64,000 bases of DNA, taken from positions 1 through 64,000 of the forward strand of contig NZ_BCUZ01000001.1 of the NCBI RefSeq assembly GCF_001591485.1, in the 5' to 3' direction. Below the pieces are notes generated by a model. It did no database searches. It was not told the DNA's origin and saw nothing but the letters and a program-made list of their open reading frames with translations. The DNA comes from Neobacillus fumarioli NBRC 102428. GTDB lineage: Bacteria; Bacillota; Bacilli; Bacillales; Cytobacillaceae. Numbering within the stretch: the first letter of the stretch is position 1; each line of letters opens with the position of its first letter. Position numbers and translations under genes: made by a program. This document shows positions 49,274-60,163 of this stretch, in pieces.

Positions 49274-50581
49274 TCACAAAACCTTCACAAAGTTCTGAAT
49301 TGTTTGCAATGCCCGCTCAGCATATTGTAAATTTCTTTCCTGTTTTCCTTTAATTCTTGTAGGCAGCTCAGGAAACAGCCCAAAATTCGCATTCATGGGC
49401 TGGAAATGGTCTGGGCTTGTTGTCGTAATATACCGAGCCATACTTCCTATTGCTGTTTCTTGAGGAAATTCAACAGGCTGCTGTCCTCGAACAAGACGGG
49501 CAGCATTAATTCCGGCAATCAGGCCGCTTGCAGCGGATTCTACATAGCCTTCTACGCCAGTCATCTGACCAGCAAAAAATAAATCTTCACGTCCTCGGAA
49601 TTGATAGGTAGCTTTAAGAACCTTCGGCGAATTAATAAACGTATTGCGATGCATCACACCATACCGCACAATTTCAGCATTTTCAAGTCCTGGAATCATT
49701 CGAAAAACTTCCTTTTGAGCACCCCACTTTAAATGTGTCTGGAATCCCACCATATTAAAAAGTTTTCCTGCCGCATCATCCTGACGAAGCTGAACAACAG
49801 CAAAGGGACGTTTTCCCGTTCTTGGATCCTCTAAACCTACAGGTTTTAATGGACCGAATAGCATCGTTTTTTTACCTCTTGCCGCCATAACTTCAATCGG
49901 CATACAACCTTCAAAAAATATTTCTTTTTCAAATTCTTTCAATGGAGCTGTTTCTGCCGAGATAAGTGCATCGTAAAAACGATTAAACTCCTCCTCAGTC
50001 ATAGGGCAGTTTAAGTAGGCTGCCTCTCCCTTATCATAGCGGGATTTTAAATATACTTTTTCCATGTTAATGCTGTCTTTTTCAATAATTGGGGCTGCAG
50101 CATCATAAAAATAAAGATATTCCTCGCCTGTTAAATTTTTTAATTTTGCTGAAAGCTCCGGACTAGTCAACGGGCCGGTCGCAATAACAGTAGGACCTTC
50201 GGGAATTTCCGTTACCTCTTCGTGTATCACTGTTACATTTTCATGATTCTTCACCATTTTGGTTACTTTGGCGGCAAACTCATGGCGATCAACCGCAAGC
50301 GCCCCACCAGCAGGTACTGAACAGGCATCCGCAGCAGCAATAATAACAGAATCCAGTTTTCTCATTTCTTCCTTTAATACACCAACTGCATTTGTTAAAG
50401 TATTTGCCCGAAGAGAATTACTGCAAACAAGCTCAGCAAATTTATCTGTATGGTGGGCTGGTGTTTGTTTGACAGGACGCATCTCATAAAGTTTCACCTT
50501 CACACCGCGCCTAGCGATCTGCCAAGCAGCTTCACTTCCTGCAAGACCAGCCCCCACCACATTTATTGTCATCATATCCAT
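49274..50581 (-). CDS. trmFO: Folate/FAD-dependent tRNA (m5U54) methyltransferase TrmFO
   Basis: Methylates U54 in the T-loop of tRNA using methylene-tetrahydrofolate. The 435-residue protein has the FAD motif [13 protein letters not shown] near residues 8-20, the conserved [11 protein letters not shown] (Cys) segment, and the C-terminal [29 protein letters not shown]. It follows topA. Together with truB in this window it modifies adjacent T-loop positions. Confidence 0.95.
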   Translation of the reverse strand: MDMMTINVVGAGLAGSEAAWQIARRGVKVKLYEMRPVKQTPAHHTDKFAELVCSNSLRANTLTNAVGVLKEEMRKLDSVIIAAADACSVPAGGALAVDRHEFAAKVTKMVKNHENVTVIHEEVTEIPEGPTVIATGPLTSPELSAKLKNLTGEEYLYFYDAAAPIIEKDSINMEKVYLKSRYDKGEAAYLNCPMTEEEFNRFYDALISAETAPLKEFEKEIFFEGCMPIEVMAARGKKTMLFGPLKPVGLEDPRTGKRPFAVVQLRQDDAAGKLFNMVGFQTHLKWGAQKEVFRMIPGLENAEIVRYGVMHRNTFINSPKVLKATYQFRGREDLFFAGQMTGVEGYVESAASGLIAGINAARLVRGQQPVEFPQETAIGSMARYITTTSPDHFQPMNANFGLFPELPTRIKGKQERNLQYAERALQTIQNFVKVL

Positions 50582-50751
50582 ATTCGGCCTCCTGACGCTT
50601 CCTTATAAAATCTATCACAACAAGAATATAATTTGAAAAGACAGTTGAATTTAGCTTTCCCTCGCTAAAAGTCCATCTTGCATTGTACTACATGAAGCAA
50701 AAAGAAAAAAGTTTTTAGTCTTTTTTGAAGTTACAAGCTAAAAACATAAAT

Positions 50752-50778
50752 GAAAGAGTGGAGAAATCCCCACTCTTA
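50752..50778 (-). terminator. Terminator at the topA stop
   Basis: Minus strand AAGAGTGG pairs with CCACTCTT and overlaps the TAA stop; a TTTCATTT tail follows. A second, weaker GTTTTTAG/CTAAAAAC hairpin lies about 30 bases further on. Confidence 0.7.
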
Positions 50779-52857
50779 GCTTTGCGGTTCTTCTTTGTAG
50801 TCACAATTGGTACATTGTACCTGAACTCCTTTTTTCAATTTTTTCTCTACGAGGAGTCCTTCACATTTAGGACAGCTTCTTGGAAGCGGTTTATCCCAAG
50901 AAATAAAGTCACATTCAGGGAAACGGCTACACCCGTAAAATAAGCGTTTTTTCTTGCTCTTTCTCTCAACAATGGTTCCTTCTTTACATTTCGGACAGGT
51001 GACGCCAATTTCTTTAACAATTGGTTTTGTATTGCGGCAATCTGGAAAATTACTGCAAGCCATAAACTTTCCATATCGGCCCATTTTAAATACCATTGGG
51101 CTGCCGCAAAGGTCACAGTCCTCCCCAGCAGGTTCATCTTTTATCTCAATTGATTGCATTTCTTCTTCTGCTTTTTTTAAGTGAGTTTCAAACTCTTTAT
51201 AAAATTCGTCAATAACTTGAACCCAAGGAATCTTTCCTTCTTCAATATTATCCAAGTCCTGTTCCATTTTTGCGGTAAATTCCACATCAAGAATATCTGG
51301 AAAAAATTCAAGGATCAGGTCATTGATAATTTCACCAAGTTCAGTAGGAACGAAACGTTTATTATCAAGCGCAACATAACCGCGGTTTTGGATAGTATCC
51401 AAAGTCGGTGCATATGTGGACGGTCGGCCGATTCCAAGTTCTTCTAATGTTCTGACGAGTCTTGCCTCTGTATACCTTGGAGGCGGCTGGGTAAAATGCT
51501 GTTTCGGTTCAATATCCTTCTTAAATACCTCATCGCCAACCTTTAACTCTGGAAGCAATTTATCTTTCTTCTCTTCTGTCTGGTCATCGGAACCTTCTAC
51601 ATAAATTTTCATAAATCCCGGAAATTTAATCTTCGAACCTGTGGCACGAAACAGAACATTGCCATTTTGTAAATCAACACTCATGGTATCCATTACTGCC
51701 TGCGCCATTTGGCTTGCTAAAAAACGGTCCCAAATTAATTTATATAGTCTAAATTGGTCTCTTGAAAGAAATTCCTTCATACTTTCAGGAGTTCGAAATG
51801 TACTTGTCGGACGGATTGCTTCATGGGCATCTTGGGTATTTGTCTGTTTCTTCTCTTTACGAGTCTCTTCCTTTAAATAATTTTCGCCGAATTCCTGTCT
51901 GATATAATCTGCCGCTTCCTTTTGTGCGATCTCCGATATACGAGTTGAATCCGTTCTCATATATGTAATAAGACCGACCGTCCCCTCTTTGCCAAGTTCA
52001 ATACCTTCATAAAGCTGCTGAGCCAGCATCATCGTCTTCTTGGCACGGAAATTTAATTTTCTTGCAGCTTCCTGCTGCAGAGAAGACGTAATAAACGGTG
52101 GTGCCGGGTTTCGTTTTCTCTCTCTTTTCGTGACCGCAGTTACCGTAAATTTATTTCCATCCAATCCTTGCAAAACATTATTGACATCTTGTTCGGATTT
52201 CAACTCAGTTTTATCCTTGCCCTCTAAAGTATAAAAATCTGCGCTGAATTGGTCTTTTCCCTTTAGGAACTCTCCTTCAATTGTCCAATATTCTTCCGGG
52301 ATAAAAGCTTTGATCTCTTTTTCCCGGTCAATAATCAGCTTGACCGCTACGGACTGAACACGCCCTGCGCTAAGGCCCTTTTTTACTTTTTTCCATAGAA
52401 GTGGACTGATATTATATCCGACAAGACGGTCCAAAATCCTTCGTGCCTGCTGGGCGTCAACCAAATCCATATTGATGGGACGAGGATGCTTAAAAGATTC
52501 CTTAATTGCATCCTTGGTGATTTCATTAAATACAACTCGGCAGTCTGAATGGATATCGATTTCCAAACTGTGAGCCAAATGCCAGGCAATAGCTTCTCCC
52601 TCACGGTCAGGGTCGGCTGCGAGATATACTTGTTTTGCTTTTTTGGCTGCTGTTTTTAATTCTTTCAATACAGGTCCCTTGCCCCGGATGGTAATATACT
52701 TTGGTTCAAAATTATGTTCAACATCAACCCCCATTTGACTACGCGGCAAATCACGGACATGGCCCATTGATGCTTTTACTTTATATTTTTTTCCCAGATA
52801 TCGTTCGATCGTTTTCGCTTTTGCTGGCGATTCTACGATTACAAGAAAATCTGCCAT
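50776..52857 (-). CDS. topA: DNA topoisomerase I
   Basis: Type IA topoisomerase relaxing negative supercoils, 693 residues. The Toprim domain has Glu9 and ADPDREG (Asp82/Asp84); the active-site Tyr lies in [11 protein letters not shown] near 297. Three C-terminal zinc ribbons are seen: CDLC..CSNFPDC, CPKC..CSRFPEC, CPKC..CTNC. RBS AAGGAGGAT. It follows dprA after 304 AT-rich bases. Confidence 0.96.
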   Translation of the reverse strand: MADFLVIVESPAKAKTIERYLGKKYKVKASMGHVRDLPRSQMGVDVEHNFEPKYITIRGKGPVLKELKTAAKKAKQVYLAADPDREGEAIAWHLAHSLEIDIHSDCRVVFNEITKDAIKESFKHPRPINMDLVDAQQARRILDRLVGYNISPLLWKKVKKGLSAGRVQSVAVKLIIDREKEIKAFIPEEYWTIEGEFLKGKDQFSADFYTLEGKDKTELKSEQDVNNVLQGLDGNKFTVTAVTKRERKRNPAPPFITSSLQQEAARKLNFRAKKTMMLAQQLYEGIELGKEGTVGLITYMRTDSTRISEIAQKEAADYIRQEFGENYLKEETRKEKKQTNTQDAHEAIRPTSTFRTPESMKEFLSRDQFRLYKLIWDRFLASQMAQAVMDTMSVDLQNGNVLFRATGSKIKFPGFMKIYVEGSDDQTEEKKDKLLPELKVGDEVFKKDIEPKQHFTQPPPRYTEARLVRTLEELGIGRPSTYAPTLDTIQNRGYVALDNKRFVPTELGEIINDLILEFFPDILDVEFTAKMEQDLDNIEEGKIPWVQVIDEFYKEFETHLKKAEEEMQSIEIKDEPAGEDCDLCGSPMVFKMGRYGKFMACSNFPDCRNTKPIVKEIGVTCPKCKEGTIVERKSKKKRLFYGCSRFPECDFISWDKPLPRSCPKCEGLLVEKKLKKGVQVQCTNCDYKEEPQS

Positions 52858-53125
52858 TAATCAATATCCTCCTTAGAGGGAAAGTGTAGTCTCAAGAATC
52901 CGGCAAAAGCCATTCATAGATGCTTGCCATTCGAAAAAATTTTCTTACATCCCGCTTCATAAGAATCGGATAAAATACTTCTGCAAAACCGCACATCCCA
53001 AATTTATATGTTCATTGCCGTTTAAAATTACTCAAGTTAATTCTTTTTTAAACATCTGTTGGAAAATGTATAACAGATTAGAAATAATTTCAACCTTTTT
53101 ATGCTATTTTTTCTTCATTTATACC
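52858..53125. other. AT-rich gap between dprA and topA
   Basis: No ORF of interest. It contains a small hairpin (ATCTGTT/AACAGAT at about 53053-53077) and presumably the topA promoter, but no hexamer pair was convincing. Its terminator-proximal end belongs to dprA. Confidence 0.5.
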
Positions 53126-53163
53126 AAAAAAACCTTCAAATTTGAAAATTTTAATGGTTTTTT
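53126..53163 (-). terminator. Terminator after dprA
   Basis: Minus strand AAAAACCATT pairs with AAGGTTTTTTT around an AT-rich inner stem; it begins at the dprA stop. Confidence 0.75.
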
Positions 53164-54055
53164 ATGTTTTTAAATAAATCTTATCCATAATCTCTTCTAA
53201 AATATCCTCGGCACTAATTACTAATTTTGCACCCTGTTGAATTAATTCATTTGCTCCAATAGAATACGGATTAAAGATGCTTCCCGGCAGCGAAAAAACT
53301 TCTCTTCCTTCATGTACAGCATAATTTGCCGTAATGAGGGAGCCGCTTTTTCTTTTTGCTTCTACGATCAAAGTTCCACGGCTCATACCGCTGATAATTC
53401 GATTCCGAGCTGGAAAATGCCATTTTAGGGGTTTAGTATCAGGAGGGTATTCTGAAAGAATCAGCCCGCTTTTCATCATTTCTAATGCTAGCTTCAAATT
53501 TTCTTTCGGATAAATATGATACAATCCTCCGGCAATTACTGCAATGGTTTTGCCACCATTTTTCATCGCATATTCATGAGCGAGGGCATCAATTCCTTTT
53601 GCCAGACCGCTGACAATAAGAACACCGCTTTTAATTAACTCGGGAAACAACATCCGAATTGCATTTTTTCCATATTGAGTGGCTTGCCGCGAACCAACTA
53701 CAGCCAGTTTCGGTTCCACCTCAAGCAGGGATACATCCCCTTTCGCAAATAGCACCCATGGCGGCTGATAAATTTCCTTTAAGTACTGGGGATATACTTT
53801 ATCAAAGATCGTAATGACAGCAATACCATTCTTATCATATTCTTGGATTTTCTTGCGAATTTTTTCGGGATTAAATGCTTTTCCAGAAGTGTTTTGGGCG
53901 AAGGATTGGAAAAACTCTTGTTGGGGATTACTAAGGGAGCTAAACGAGTAAAAATATTCGAGCATTGGGTCTCTTTTTAAGATTTGAAAAATTGTATTCC
54001 ATGAATAATTTGGCTCATGCAACAGAGCAATTAACTTTTCTCTAAATGCATCCAT
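53162..54055 (-). CDS. dprA: DNA processing protein DprA (Smf)
   Basis: Loads RecA onto incoming single-stranded DNA during natural transformation. The 297-residue protein has a Rossmann-like core with VVGSRQATQYG, VSGLAKGIDALAHEYA, FPARNRIISG and GSLITANYA. It lacks the C-terminal winged helix found in some homologs, as expected in Bacillus. The RBS GGGAGG is rather distant (12 bases). Presence alone does not show competence. Confidence 0.93.
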   Translation of the reverse strand: MDAFREKLIALLHEPNYSWNTIFQILKRDPMLEYFYSFSSLSNPQQEFFQSFAQNTSGKAFNPEKIRKKIQEYDKNGIAVITIFDKVYPQYLKEIYQPPWVLFAKGDVSLLEVEPKLAVVGSRQATQYGKNAIRMLFPELIKSGVLIVSGLAKGIDALAHEYAMKNGGKTIAVIAGGLYHIYPKENLKLALEMMKSGLILSEYPPDTKPLKWHFPARNRIISGMSRGTLIVEAKRKSGSLITANYAVHEGREVFSLPGSIFNPYSIGANELIQQGAKLVISAEDILEEIMDKIYLKT

Positions 54056-54093
54056 TCAATGTAAAACCTCCCGGTAATAAATTATAATGATAA

Positions 54094-54126
54094 TGAAATA
54101 GCCCCTCATTTTATCGAGGGACTATC
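54094..54126 (-). terminator. Terminator after sucD
   Basis: Minus strand ATAGTCCCTC pairs with GAGGGGCTAT around GATAAAAT, followed by TTCATT. Confidence 0.8.
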
Positions 54127-54153
54127 TGCTACCATCTTGAAGATTATGTTAAA

Positions 54154-55056
54154 TTAATGGGTTTTGCATTTTTCGTATAGACCTTTTTCTTTAAGCACTT
54201 CGATTAATGTTTCACCCATAACAGACGGTGTATCTGCAACTTTAATTCCGCATTCGTTCATCACGCGGATTTTTTCATCAGCTGTACCTTTACCACCGGA
54301 GATAATCGCTCCTGCATGGCCCATACGTTTCCCTGGAGGTGCAGTACGTCCGCCGATAAAGCCGACGACAGGCTTGGTCATGTTTTCTTTTACCCATCTT
54401 GCTGCTTCTTCTTCAGCTGTTCCTCCGATTTCACCGATCATAATGACAGCATATGTTTCAGGATCTTCATTAAATGCTTTTAATACATCGATAAAGTTTG
54501 TTCCGTTAACAGGGTCGCCACCAATCCCAACAGCCGTTGTCTGACCAATACCAGCTTGGGTTAATTGATGAACAGCCTCATATGTTAATGTACCAGAGCG
54601 GGAAACAACACCAACATGGCCTTTTGTATGAATGTAGCCAGGCATAATACCGATTTTACATTCATCTGCTGTAATAACTCCAGGGCAGTTAGGGCCGACA
54701 AGACGAGTCTTCTTGCCTTCCATGTAACGTTTAACCTTCACCATATCTAGAACCGGAATATGTTCAGTTATGCAGATCACAAGATCTAATTCTGCATCTA
54801 CAGCTTCAATAATGGAATCCGCAGCAAACGGTGCCGGTACATAGATAACCGATGCTGTTGCACCAGTTGCTTCAACAGCCTCTTTCACTGTATTAAAAAC
54901 AGGAACACCCTCTACTTCTTGACCGCCTTTACCAGGAGAAGTCCCTCCGACAATTTTTGTACCATATTCAAGCATTTGCTTTGTATGGAAACGGGCAGTT
55001 CCGCCTGTAATCCCTTGCACAATAACTTTTGTATCCTTATTAATAAATACGCTCAC
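54154..55056 (-). CDS. sucD: Succinyl-CoA synthetase alpha subunit
   Basis: With SucC converts succinyl-CoA to succinate, making ATP or GTP in the TCA cycle. The 300-residue protein has the CoA-binding [13 protein letters not shown] and the phospho-His segment RMGHAGAII near 245. GTG start, with AAAGGGGAATT upstream. It follows sucC by 22 bases in one transcript. Confidence 0.96.
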   Translation of the reverse strand: MSVFINKDTKVIVQGITGGTARFHTKQMLEYGTKIVGGTSPGKGGQEVEGVPVFNTVKEAVEATGATASVIYVPAPFAADSIIEAVDAELDLVICITEHIPVLDMVKVKRYMEGKKTRLVGPNCPGVITADECKIGIMPGYIHTKGHVGVVSRSGTLTYEAVHQLTQAGIGQTTAVGIGGDPVNGTNFIDVLKAFNEDPETYAVIMIGEIGGTAEEEAARWVKENMTKPVVGFIGGRTAPPGKRMGHAGAIISGGKGTADEKIRVMNECGIKVADTPSVMGETLIEVLKEKGLYEKCKTH

Positions 55057-55078
55057 AATAATTCCCCTTTCTTCGATC

Positions 55079-56239
55079 CTATTTCACCAATGAAACGATT
55101 TTTTGGGCGCCGTCTGCCATAGATTCAGCAGCAGTAATGTTCAGACCTGACTCAGAAAGAATTTTCTTTCCTAAGTCAACATTTGTGCCTTCTAAGCGGA
55201 CTACTAACGGAATGGAAAGTCCAACTTGTTTAGCTGCTTCTACTACACCCTCAGCAATAACATCACACTTCATGATTCCGCCAAAGATATTGACAAAGAT
55301 ACCTTTTACGTTTGGATCAGAAAGGATAATTTTAAATGCTTCTGTTACTTTTTCAGCTGTCGCACCGCCGCCGACATCAAGGAAGTTTGCCGGTTCTCCG
55401 CCGTAGTATTTAACGATATCCATCGTAGCCATTGCCAAGCCGGCACCGTTTACCATACAGCCGATATTACCATCTAAAGCAATATAACTTAAATCATATT
55501 TAGATGCTTCGATTTCCTTTGGATCTTCCTCTTCAAGGTCACGATATTCTAATACATCTTTTTGACGATATAGTGCATTGGAGTCAAAGTTTAATTTTGC
55601 ATCCAAAGCCATTACTTTACCGTCTCCGGTAACAACTAACGGGTTAATTTCAGCAATTGAGCAATCCTTATCAACGAACGCATTGTAAAGGCCAGTCATA
55701 AATTTAACTGCTTGATTGACTAGTTCTTTCGGGATATTGATATTAAAGGCAAGTCTGCGAGCTTGGTATGGCATTAACCCGAGTACAGGGTCGATCTCTT
55801 CTTTGAAAATTTTCTCAGGTGTTTTCGCTGCAACTTCTTCGATTTCAGTACCGCCTTCTTCAGAACCCATTAGCACAACGCGAGAAGTAGAACGGTCCAA
55901 AACTAAACCGACATAATATTCTTTCTTAATATCACAGCCTTCTTCGATCAAGAGGCGTTTTACTTCTTTACCTTCAGGACCTGTCTGGTGTGTAACCAAC
56001 GTTTTCCCAAGGATTTCGCTTGCATATGTACGAACCTCATCAAGGTTTTTAGCAACCTTAACACCGCCGGCTTTTCCTCTACCGCCTGCATGAATTTGTG
56101 CTTTGACCACACATACTTGTGTGCCTAATTCTTTTGCAGCTTCAACAGCCTCTTCAACTGTGAAGGCTACTTTTCCATTTGGCACTGTTACCCCATATTT
56201 TCTGAGGATTTCTTTCCCCTGGTACTCATGGATATTCAT
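55079..56239 (-). CDS. sucC: Succinyl-CoA synthetase beta subunit
   Basis: Nucleotide-binding subunit, 386 residues, with an ATP-grasp domain starting [16 protein letters not shown] and a C-terminal ligase domain containing FLDVGGGA and NIFGGI. The start at 56239 has AGGAGGATGGAAC; the 22 extra codons of the longer ORF run through the promoter. It is preceded by a good sigma-A promoter with a cre-like site at the start point, so glucose repression through CcpA is likely. Confidence 0.96.
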   Translation of the reverse strand: MNIHEYQGKEILRKYGVTVPNGKVAFTVEEAVEAAKELGTQVCVVKAQIHAGGRGKAGGVKVAKNLDEVRTYASEILGKTLVTHQTGPEGKEVKRLLIEEGCDIKKEYYVGLVLDRSTSRVVLMGSEEGGTEIEEVAAKTPEKIFKEEIDPVLGLMPYQARRLAFNINIPKELVNQAVKFMTGLYNAFVDKDCSIAEINPLVVTGDGKVMALDAKLNFDSNALYRQKDVLEYRDLEEEDPKEIEASKYDLSYIALDGNIGCMVNGAGLAMATMDIVKYYGGEPANFLDVGGGATAEKVTEAFKIILSDPNVKGIFVNIFGGIMKCDVIAEGVVEAAKQVGLSIPLVVRLEGTNVDLGKKILSESGLNITAAESMADGAQKIVSLVK

Positions 56240-56273
56240 GTTCCATCCTCCTAAATCATACTGTTTGCAAATT

Positions 56274-56288
56274 TGACTCCGTTTACAT
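56274..56288 (-). promoter_or_regulatory. cre (CcpA) site at the sucC promoter
   Basis: Minus strand ATGTAAACGGAGTCA agrees at every defined position with the cre consensus WTGNAANCGNWNNCW. It overlaps the last two bases of the -10 hexamer and the start point. Confidence 0.65.
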
Positions 56289-56315
56289 TGTATATAATGT
56301 CGCAAACCTTGTCCA
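56287..56315 (-). promoter_or_regulatory. sucCD sigma-A promoter
   Basis: Minus strand TGGACA (56310-56315), 17-base spacer, TACAAT (56287-56292). Both hexamers are one base from consensus. Confidence 0.7.
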
Positions 56316-56413
56316 CCAATTAGTAATTAATTATATTATTTTTCAGTTTGGTAAAATAAAACAGCGGTAAAAATGATACTATGCTATCGTAAGCAGCTGA
56401 AAATTACTTTATA

Positions 56414-56460
56414 GAAAAAATAGTTAAGCAGGCAAATAATGCCTGCTTAACTATTTTTTT
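56414..56460 (-). terminator. Terminator after rnhB
   Basis: A 20-bp perfect stem: minus strand AAAAAATAGTTAAGCAGGCA pairs with its complement around a 5-base loop. The T runs on both strands make it potentially bidirectional. Confidence 0.95.
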
Positions 56461-56473
56461 GAAAGAGGTTTGG

Positions 56474-57238
56474 CTACAGTAATTCTTTAACCGGAGAAAA
56501 AGTTTTTCTGTGAAAAGGGGTAACGCCATATTTCTCAAGAGCACGCAGATGGTCCTTCGTGCCATATCCCATATTTTTTTGGAATCCATATTCAGGATAC
56601 TCTTGAGCAATTTCTTTCATGAATCGATCTCTGGCAACTTTGGCCACGATTGAGGCAGCTGCAATGGAAACACTTTTGGCGTCACCTTTTATAATCGATT
56701 CCGATCGAAAGGGGATTTCCAATTCAACTGCATCAATTAGTACGGCTTCCGGTTTTGGATCTAGTGAAGCAATAGCAGTTTTCATTGCTTTTTTTGTCGC
56801 CTGATAAATATTGATTTTATCAATTTCATCTGCATCGATAACTGCAATACTGACTGCCAATGCATCTCTTCTGATCACTTCATCATATTCTTCACGTTTT
56901 TTTTCTGTAAGTTTTTTCGAATCGTCAATTCCTGCCAAGAAAAATGTTTCTGGCAGAATAACAGCAGCGGCGACAACAGGACCGGCAAGTGGACCTCTTC
57001 CTACTTCATCTACTCCTGCGATCAACTTGAACCCCTGATACCGCAAATTTTGTTCATATTTTGTCATCGCCAGAAATTTATCCTTTAAAAGCTTTTCTTG
57101 TTCCTTTTGTTTTTTCCACTTGACAAGCAATGCCTGCACACCTTTTCGCTTATCTTGTTCCAACTCGTGAATAAGGGAGCCGGCTTCTTCCTCCCTTGCA
57201 AGCAGCTCGGCAATTTGGGATATCGCTAATTGTTTCAT
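56474..57238 (-). CDS. rnhB: Ribonuclease HII
   Basis: Removes ribonucleotides and RNA primers from RNA:DNA hybrids. In the 254-residue protein a coiled N-terminal extension of about 70 residues precedes the catalytic core, which opens with IAGVDEVGRGPLAGP (Asp77, Glu78). KGDAKSVSIAAASI and GYGTKDH are conserved. The RBS GGAGGAG is close to the ATG. In B. subtilis ylqG and ylqH follow; here sucC comes next. Confidence 0.94.
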   Translation of the reverse strand: MKQLAISQIAELLAREEEAGSLIHELEQDKRKGVQALLVKWKKQKEQEKLLKDKFLAMTKYEQNLRYQGFKLIAGVDEVGRGPLAGPVVAAAVILPETFFLAGIDDSKKLTEKKREEYDEVIRRDALAVSIAVIDADEIDKINIYQATKKAMKTAIASLDPKPEAVLIDAVELEIPFRSESIIKGDAKSVSIAAASIVAKVARDRFMKEIAQEYPEYGFQKNMGYGTKDHLRALEKYGVTPFHRKTFSPVKELL

Positions 57239-57258
57239 ACTCCTCCACCCACATTATA

Positions 57259-57282
57259 AAAGCTCCCTTAAAAGGGGAGCCT
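57259..57282 (-). terminator. Terminator after rbgA
   Basis: Minus strand GGCTCCC pairs with GGGAGCTT around TTTTAA, then a short T run. A TATAAT just beyond could serve rnhB. Confidence 0.75.
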
Positions 57283-57289
57283 TATTTTC

Positions 57290-58162
57290 TTATCGATTCA
57301 TTTCCTTCGTTTGTAGGTCTATTGGCCTTTCAAAGGAAAGCCGTCCAAATTTTTGTGAACGTATTTCTCTTATCACCAATTCTGCTACTTTATCGTAGTC
57401 AACCATCGCACCGCCAGTTAAACAGCCCCTTAATGTCCCGATATGGTCGAATAAAGCTACTAAATCATCCGGTATTTCAGAAAACTTGTATCTTTCCTTT
57501 AAACGCTCGGGATACTCCCGTTCCAAAAATTTCAATGCATAAACGGCTAAATCTTGTAAATTCAAAAGCGTGTCTTTAATCGCTCCAGTAATGGCCAGTT
57601 TCATTCCAACTTCCTGATCTTCAAATTTCGGCCACAATATCCCCGGAGTATCAAGTAACTCCATTTCCTTGCCAACTTTAATCCATTGTTGTGATCTGGT
57701 TACACCCGGAGTATTTCCAGTTTTAGCGATGTTTCTTTTCACCAAGCGGTTGATCAGCGTTGATTTACCCGAATTAGGAATTCCAACAATCATTGCCCGA
57801 ATCGCTCTCGGTTTTACTCCTTTAGCTTTTAACCGGTCAAATTTTTCCTGCAAAATTTCCTTTGACACTTGCACAATTTCCTTTAGCCCTTCCCCAGCTT
57901 GAGCATTTACAGCCAACGATCTGAATCCTTGTCCAGCAAAAAAGGAAATCCATTCCTTCGTCACCTCTTGATCAGCCATATCAGCCTTATTTAATAAAAC
58001 AAGCCTCGGCTTGTGATGGATAATTTCATCAATCATCGGATTTCTTGATGAATACGGAATTCTGGCATCGATCAATTCAAAAATAATATCCACTAATTTT
58101 AATTTTTCCGTGACTTCTCTGCGGGCCTTGGCCATATGGCCGGGAAACCATTGAATCGTCAA
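57290..58162 (-). CDS. rbgA: Ribosome biogenesis GTPase RbgA (YlqF)
   Basis: Circularly permuted GTPase for late 50S assembly, 290 residues. G4 (NKAD, 58-61) comes before G1 (GIPNSGKS, 127-134) and G3 (DTPG, near 174), confirming the permuted order. A C-terminal helical ANTAR-like domain follows. TTG start, with AAAGGAGGTGG seven bases upstream. It lies between lepB and rnhB. Confidence 0.95.
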   Translation of the reverse strand: MTIQWFPGHMAKARREVTEKLKLVDIIFELIDARIPYSSRNPMIDEIIHHKPRLVLLNKADMADQEVTKEWISFFAGQGFRSLAVNAQAGEGLKEIVQVSKEILQEKFDRLKAKGVKPRAIRAMIVGIPNSGKSTLINRLVKRNIAKTGNTPGVTRSQQWIKVGKEMELLDTPGILWPKFEDQEVGMKLAITGAIKDTLLNLQDLAVYALKFLEREYPERLKERYKFSEIPDDLVALFDHIGTLRGCLTGGAMVDYDKVAELVIREIRSQKFGRLSFERPIDLQTKEMNR

Positions 58163-58198
58163 AGTGCCACCTCCTTTAAAAGCGTAAGCTTTAAAAAA

Positions 58199-58783
58199 CT
58201 ATTCTGCCGTTACAATATGTGCATCTTTTGGCGGCCAATAAACAATACTTGCCTTACCAATGACTTTGCTCATTGGAATAGCACCAATATGACGGCTATC
58301 TTTGCTGAAACGGCGGTTATCCCCCATGACAAATAATTCACCCCGCGGTACTGTATCTCGGCCAATTTTCTCCTTTAATGTAAACGGCTCAGTCAAAGGA
58401 CCGTCTGTCACTTGTTTTTTATACTCATCCAAATAGGGCTCTTTATATGCTTTTCCATTTATATACAAAGTATCTTTTTTATACTCTAGTCTGTCTCCTG
58501 GAAGTCCAATAACTCGCTTTATGTAATCTTTGCCTTCAGGGGCATGAAAGACGATGATGTCAAAACGATGCGGTTCGCCGATTTTATAAGCAAGCTTATT
58601 CACAATCATTCTGTCTTGATTCTTTAATGTCGGCATCATTGAAAGACCGTCAACTACAATCGGTGCAAATAGAAACCAGCGGATTAAGCCTGCCAGGATC
58701 ACAGCAATCACTAGAGCTTTCGTCCATTCCCAAAGTTCATTTTTCTTTTTTTTCGCCATCCATAGTCCCACCAATCTTTGCAT
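58199..58783 (-). CDS. lepB: Type I signal peptidase
   Basis: Cleaves signal peptides outside the membrane, 194 residues. There is one N-terminal membrane helix (about 20-38), the catalytic Ser48 in VVDGLSM, Lys89 in YIKRVIGLPGD, and the GDNRRFSKDSR box. The ATG at 58783 has AGGA at seven bases; an ATG at 58759 (MAKKKKNEL) is also possible. B. subtilis keeps its sip genes elsewhere, while B. cereus has lepB here. Confidence 0.92.
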   Translation of the reverse strand: MQRLVGLWMAKKKKNELWEWTKALVIAVILAGLIRWFLFAPIVVDGLSMMPTLKNQDRMIVNKLAYKIGEPHRFDIIVFHAPEGKDYIKRVIGLPGDRLEYKKDTLYINGKAYKEPYLDEYKKQVTDGPLTEPFTLKEKIGRDTVPRGELFVMGDNRRFSKDSRHIGAIPMSKVIGKASIVYWPPKDAHIVTAE

Positions 58784-58897
58784 AAAAATATCCTATAGGG
58801 TTATTGTACATAACTTGAGGTCATTTAACACAATGGGAAAGTCGTTTTAATAAAACTTTAATAAAAAAAGCATTTAAGAGACTATATTCAGATGTAT

Positions 58898-58931
58898 AAA
58901 AAAAGAGCTTGCATCGCAAGCTCTTTTTTGT
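58898..58931 (-). terminator. Terminator after rplS
   Basis: Minus strand AAAAAAGAGCTTGC pairs perfectly with GCAAGCTCTTTTTT around a GAT loop. Confidence 0.95.
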
Positions 58932-58936
58932 GCAAA

Positions 58937-59281
58937 TTAACGAATTTCTTTAATACGAGCTTTTTTACCACGAAGGTTACGCAAGTAGTAAAGTTTCGCA
59001 CGACGGACTTTACCGCGGCGTACTACTTCAAGCTTCGCAATTTTTGGTGTATGCAGCGGGAACGTACGCTCAACGCCTACCCCATAGGAAACTTTACGAA
59101 CAGTGAAAGTTTCACTGATTCCACCACCACGACGCTTAATCACAACACCTTCGAACAACTGAATACGCTCGCGGGATCCTTCGATAACTTTCACATGTAC
59201 ACGTACAGTGTCACCAGGGCGAAACTGAGGAAGGTCAGAACGTAGTTGTTCCTTTGTGATTTCTTCAATTAGTTTATGCAT
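58937..59281 (-). CDS. rplS: 50S ribosomal protein L19
   Basis: A 114-residue large-subunit protein at the subunit interface. It has the family pattern [16 protein letters not shown] and [11 protein letters not shown], with a basic tail. The start at 59281 follows GGAAGGAGTTG; the longer ORF covers the leader. A 138-base leader separates it from trmD and carries a conserved-looking hairpin. Confidence 0.96.
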   Translation of the reverse strand: MHKLIEEITKEQLRSDLPQFRPGDTVRVHVKVIEGSRERIQLFEGVVIKRRGGGISETFTVRKVSYGVGVERTFPLHTPKIAKLEVVRRGKVRRAKLYYLRNLRGKKARIKEIR

Positions 59282-59305
59282 CGTTTTCAACTCCTTCCAA
59301 CAGAT

Positions 59306-59334
59306 GCTCATGCAAAGACTCTCTAACATGCAGC
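59306..59334 (-). promoter_or_regulatory. Possible L19 leader hairpin
   Basis: Minus strand GCTGCATG pairs with CATGAGC with a bulged G, 25 bases before the rplS start. Position and the CATGAGCATCTGTT segment resemble the Bacillus L19 leader RNA as I remember it; not verified. Confidence 0.4.
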
Positions 59335-59419
59335 GGAACATCGTTTTAAGACCAAATCTGACAACGGTCAGCTTAAGTCACAAGAAGTATAATAACATAA
59401 TTGCTCGGCAATCGCAATA

Positions 59420-60163
59420 CTACTCCAATTCTTTTTTTATTTCTCTCAACCATTTTTCTTGTTGTTCTGTCAGTTCTATTTTATCTAATAGATCAGGTCT
59501 TCTTGACAGTGTCCGTCTCAATGCTTCTTTATTGCGCCATTCTTCGATCAGCTTATGATTGCCTGACAGCAGTACCTCTGGCACCTTCATTCCTCGAAAA
59601 TCTGCCGGTCTTGTATAATGCGGATGCTCTAAAAGTCCGGTGCTGAAAGAATCTTTCATATGTGATTCCTGATTTCCCAATACTTCCGGAAGCAGCCGGA
59701 CAACACTGTCAATAACCACCATCGCTCCCAGCTCACCTCCAGTCAGTACATAATCGCCAATTGAAATTTCATCAGTGACAACATATTGGCGGATTCGTTC
59801 ATCATACCCCTCATAATGGCCGCAAATAAAAATGAGATGCTCCTCTTTGGCCAGTTCCTCCGCGATACATTGCTCATAGCGCCTTCCCTGAGGGCAAAGA
59901 AGAATTACCCTTGGATTTGTTTTTCCCGCGTTTTCTTTCAAAGCGGAAACTGCATCAAAAATCGGCTGTGGAGTTAATACCATGCCGGCTCCGCCTCCAT
60001 ATGGGTAATCATCTACTGAGGCATGTTTGTTATCAGCATATTCGCGAAAATTGATAACATTGTATTGAACTACCTTTTTTTCAACTGCTTTATGTAAAAT
60101 GGAGTGACCCAACACCCCGGTAAACATCTCTGGAAACAATGTAAGGATATCAATTAGCATCAT
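59420..60163 (-). CDS. trmD: tRNA (guanine-N1-)-methyltransferase TrmD
   Basis: Makes m1G37 in tRNA, preventing frameshifts. The 247-residue SPOUT enzyme has a trefoil knot with [14 protein letters not shown] and [12 protein letters not shown], and [12 protein letters not shown] near 52. The ATG overlaps the rimM stop (ATGA). It is the usual rimM-trmD-rplS order. Confidence 0.95.
   Translation of the reverse strand: MMLIDILTLFPEMFTGVLGHSILHKAVEKKVVQYNVINFREYADNKHASVDDYPYGGGAGMVLTPQPIFDAVSALKENAGKTNPRVILLCPQGRRYEQCIAEELAKEEHLIFICGHYEGYDERIRQYVVTDEISIGDYVLTGGELGAMVVIDSVVRLLPEVLGNQESHMKDSFSTGLLEHPHYTRPADFRGMKVPEVLLSGNHKLIEEWRNKEALRRTLSRRPDLLDKIELTEQQEKWLREIKKELE

Noticed and set aside
49097-49330. 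77-codon plus-strand ORF near trmFO
   Set aside because: It overlaps the 3-prime end of trmFO antisense and has no recognisable motif.
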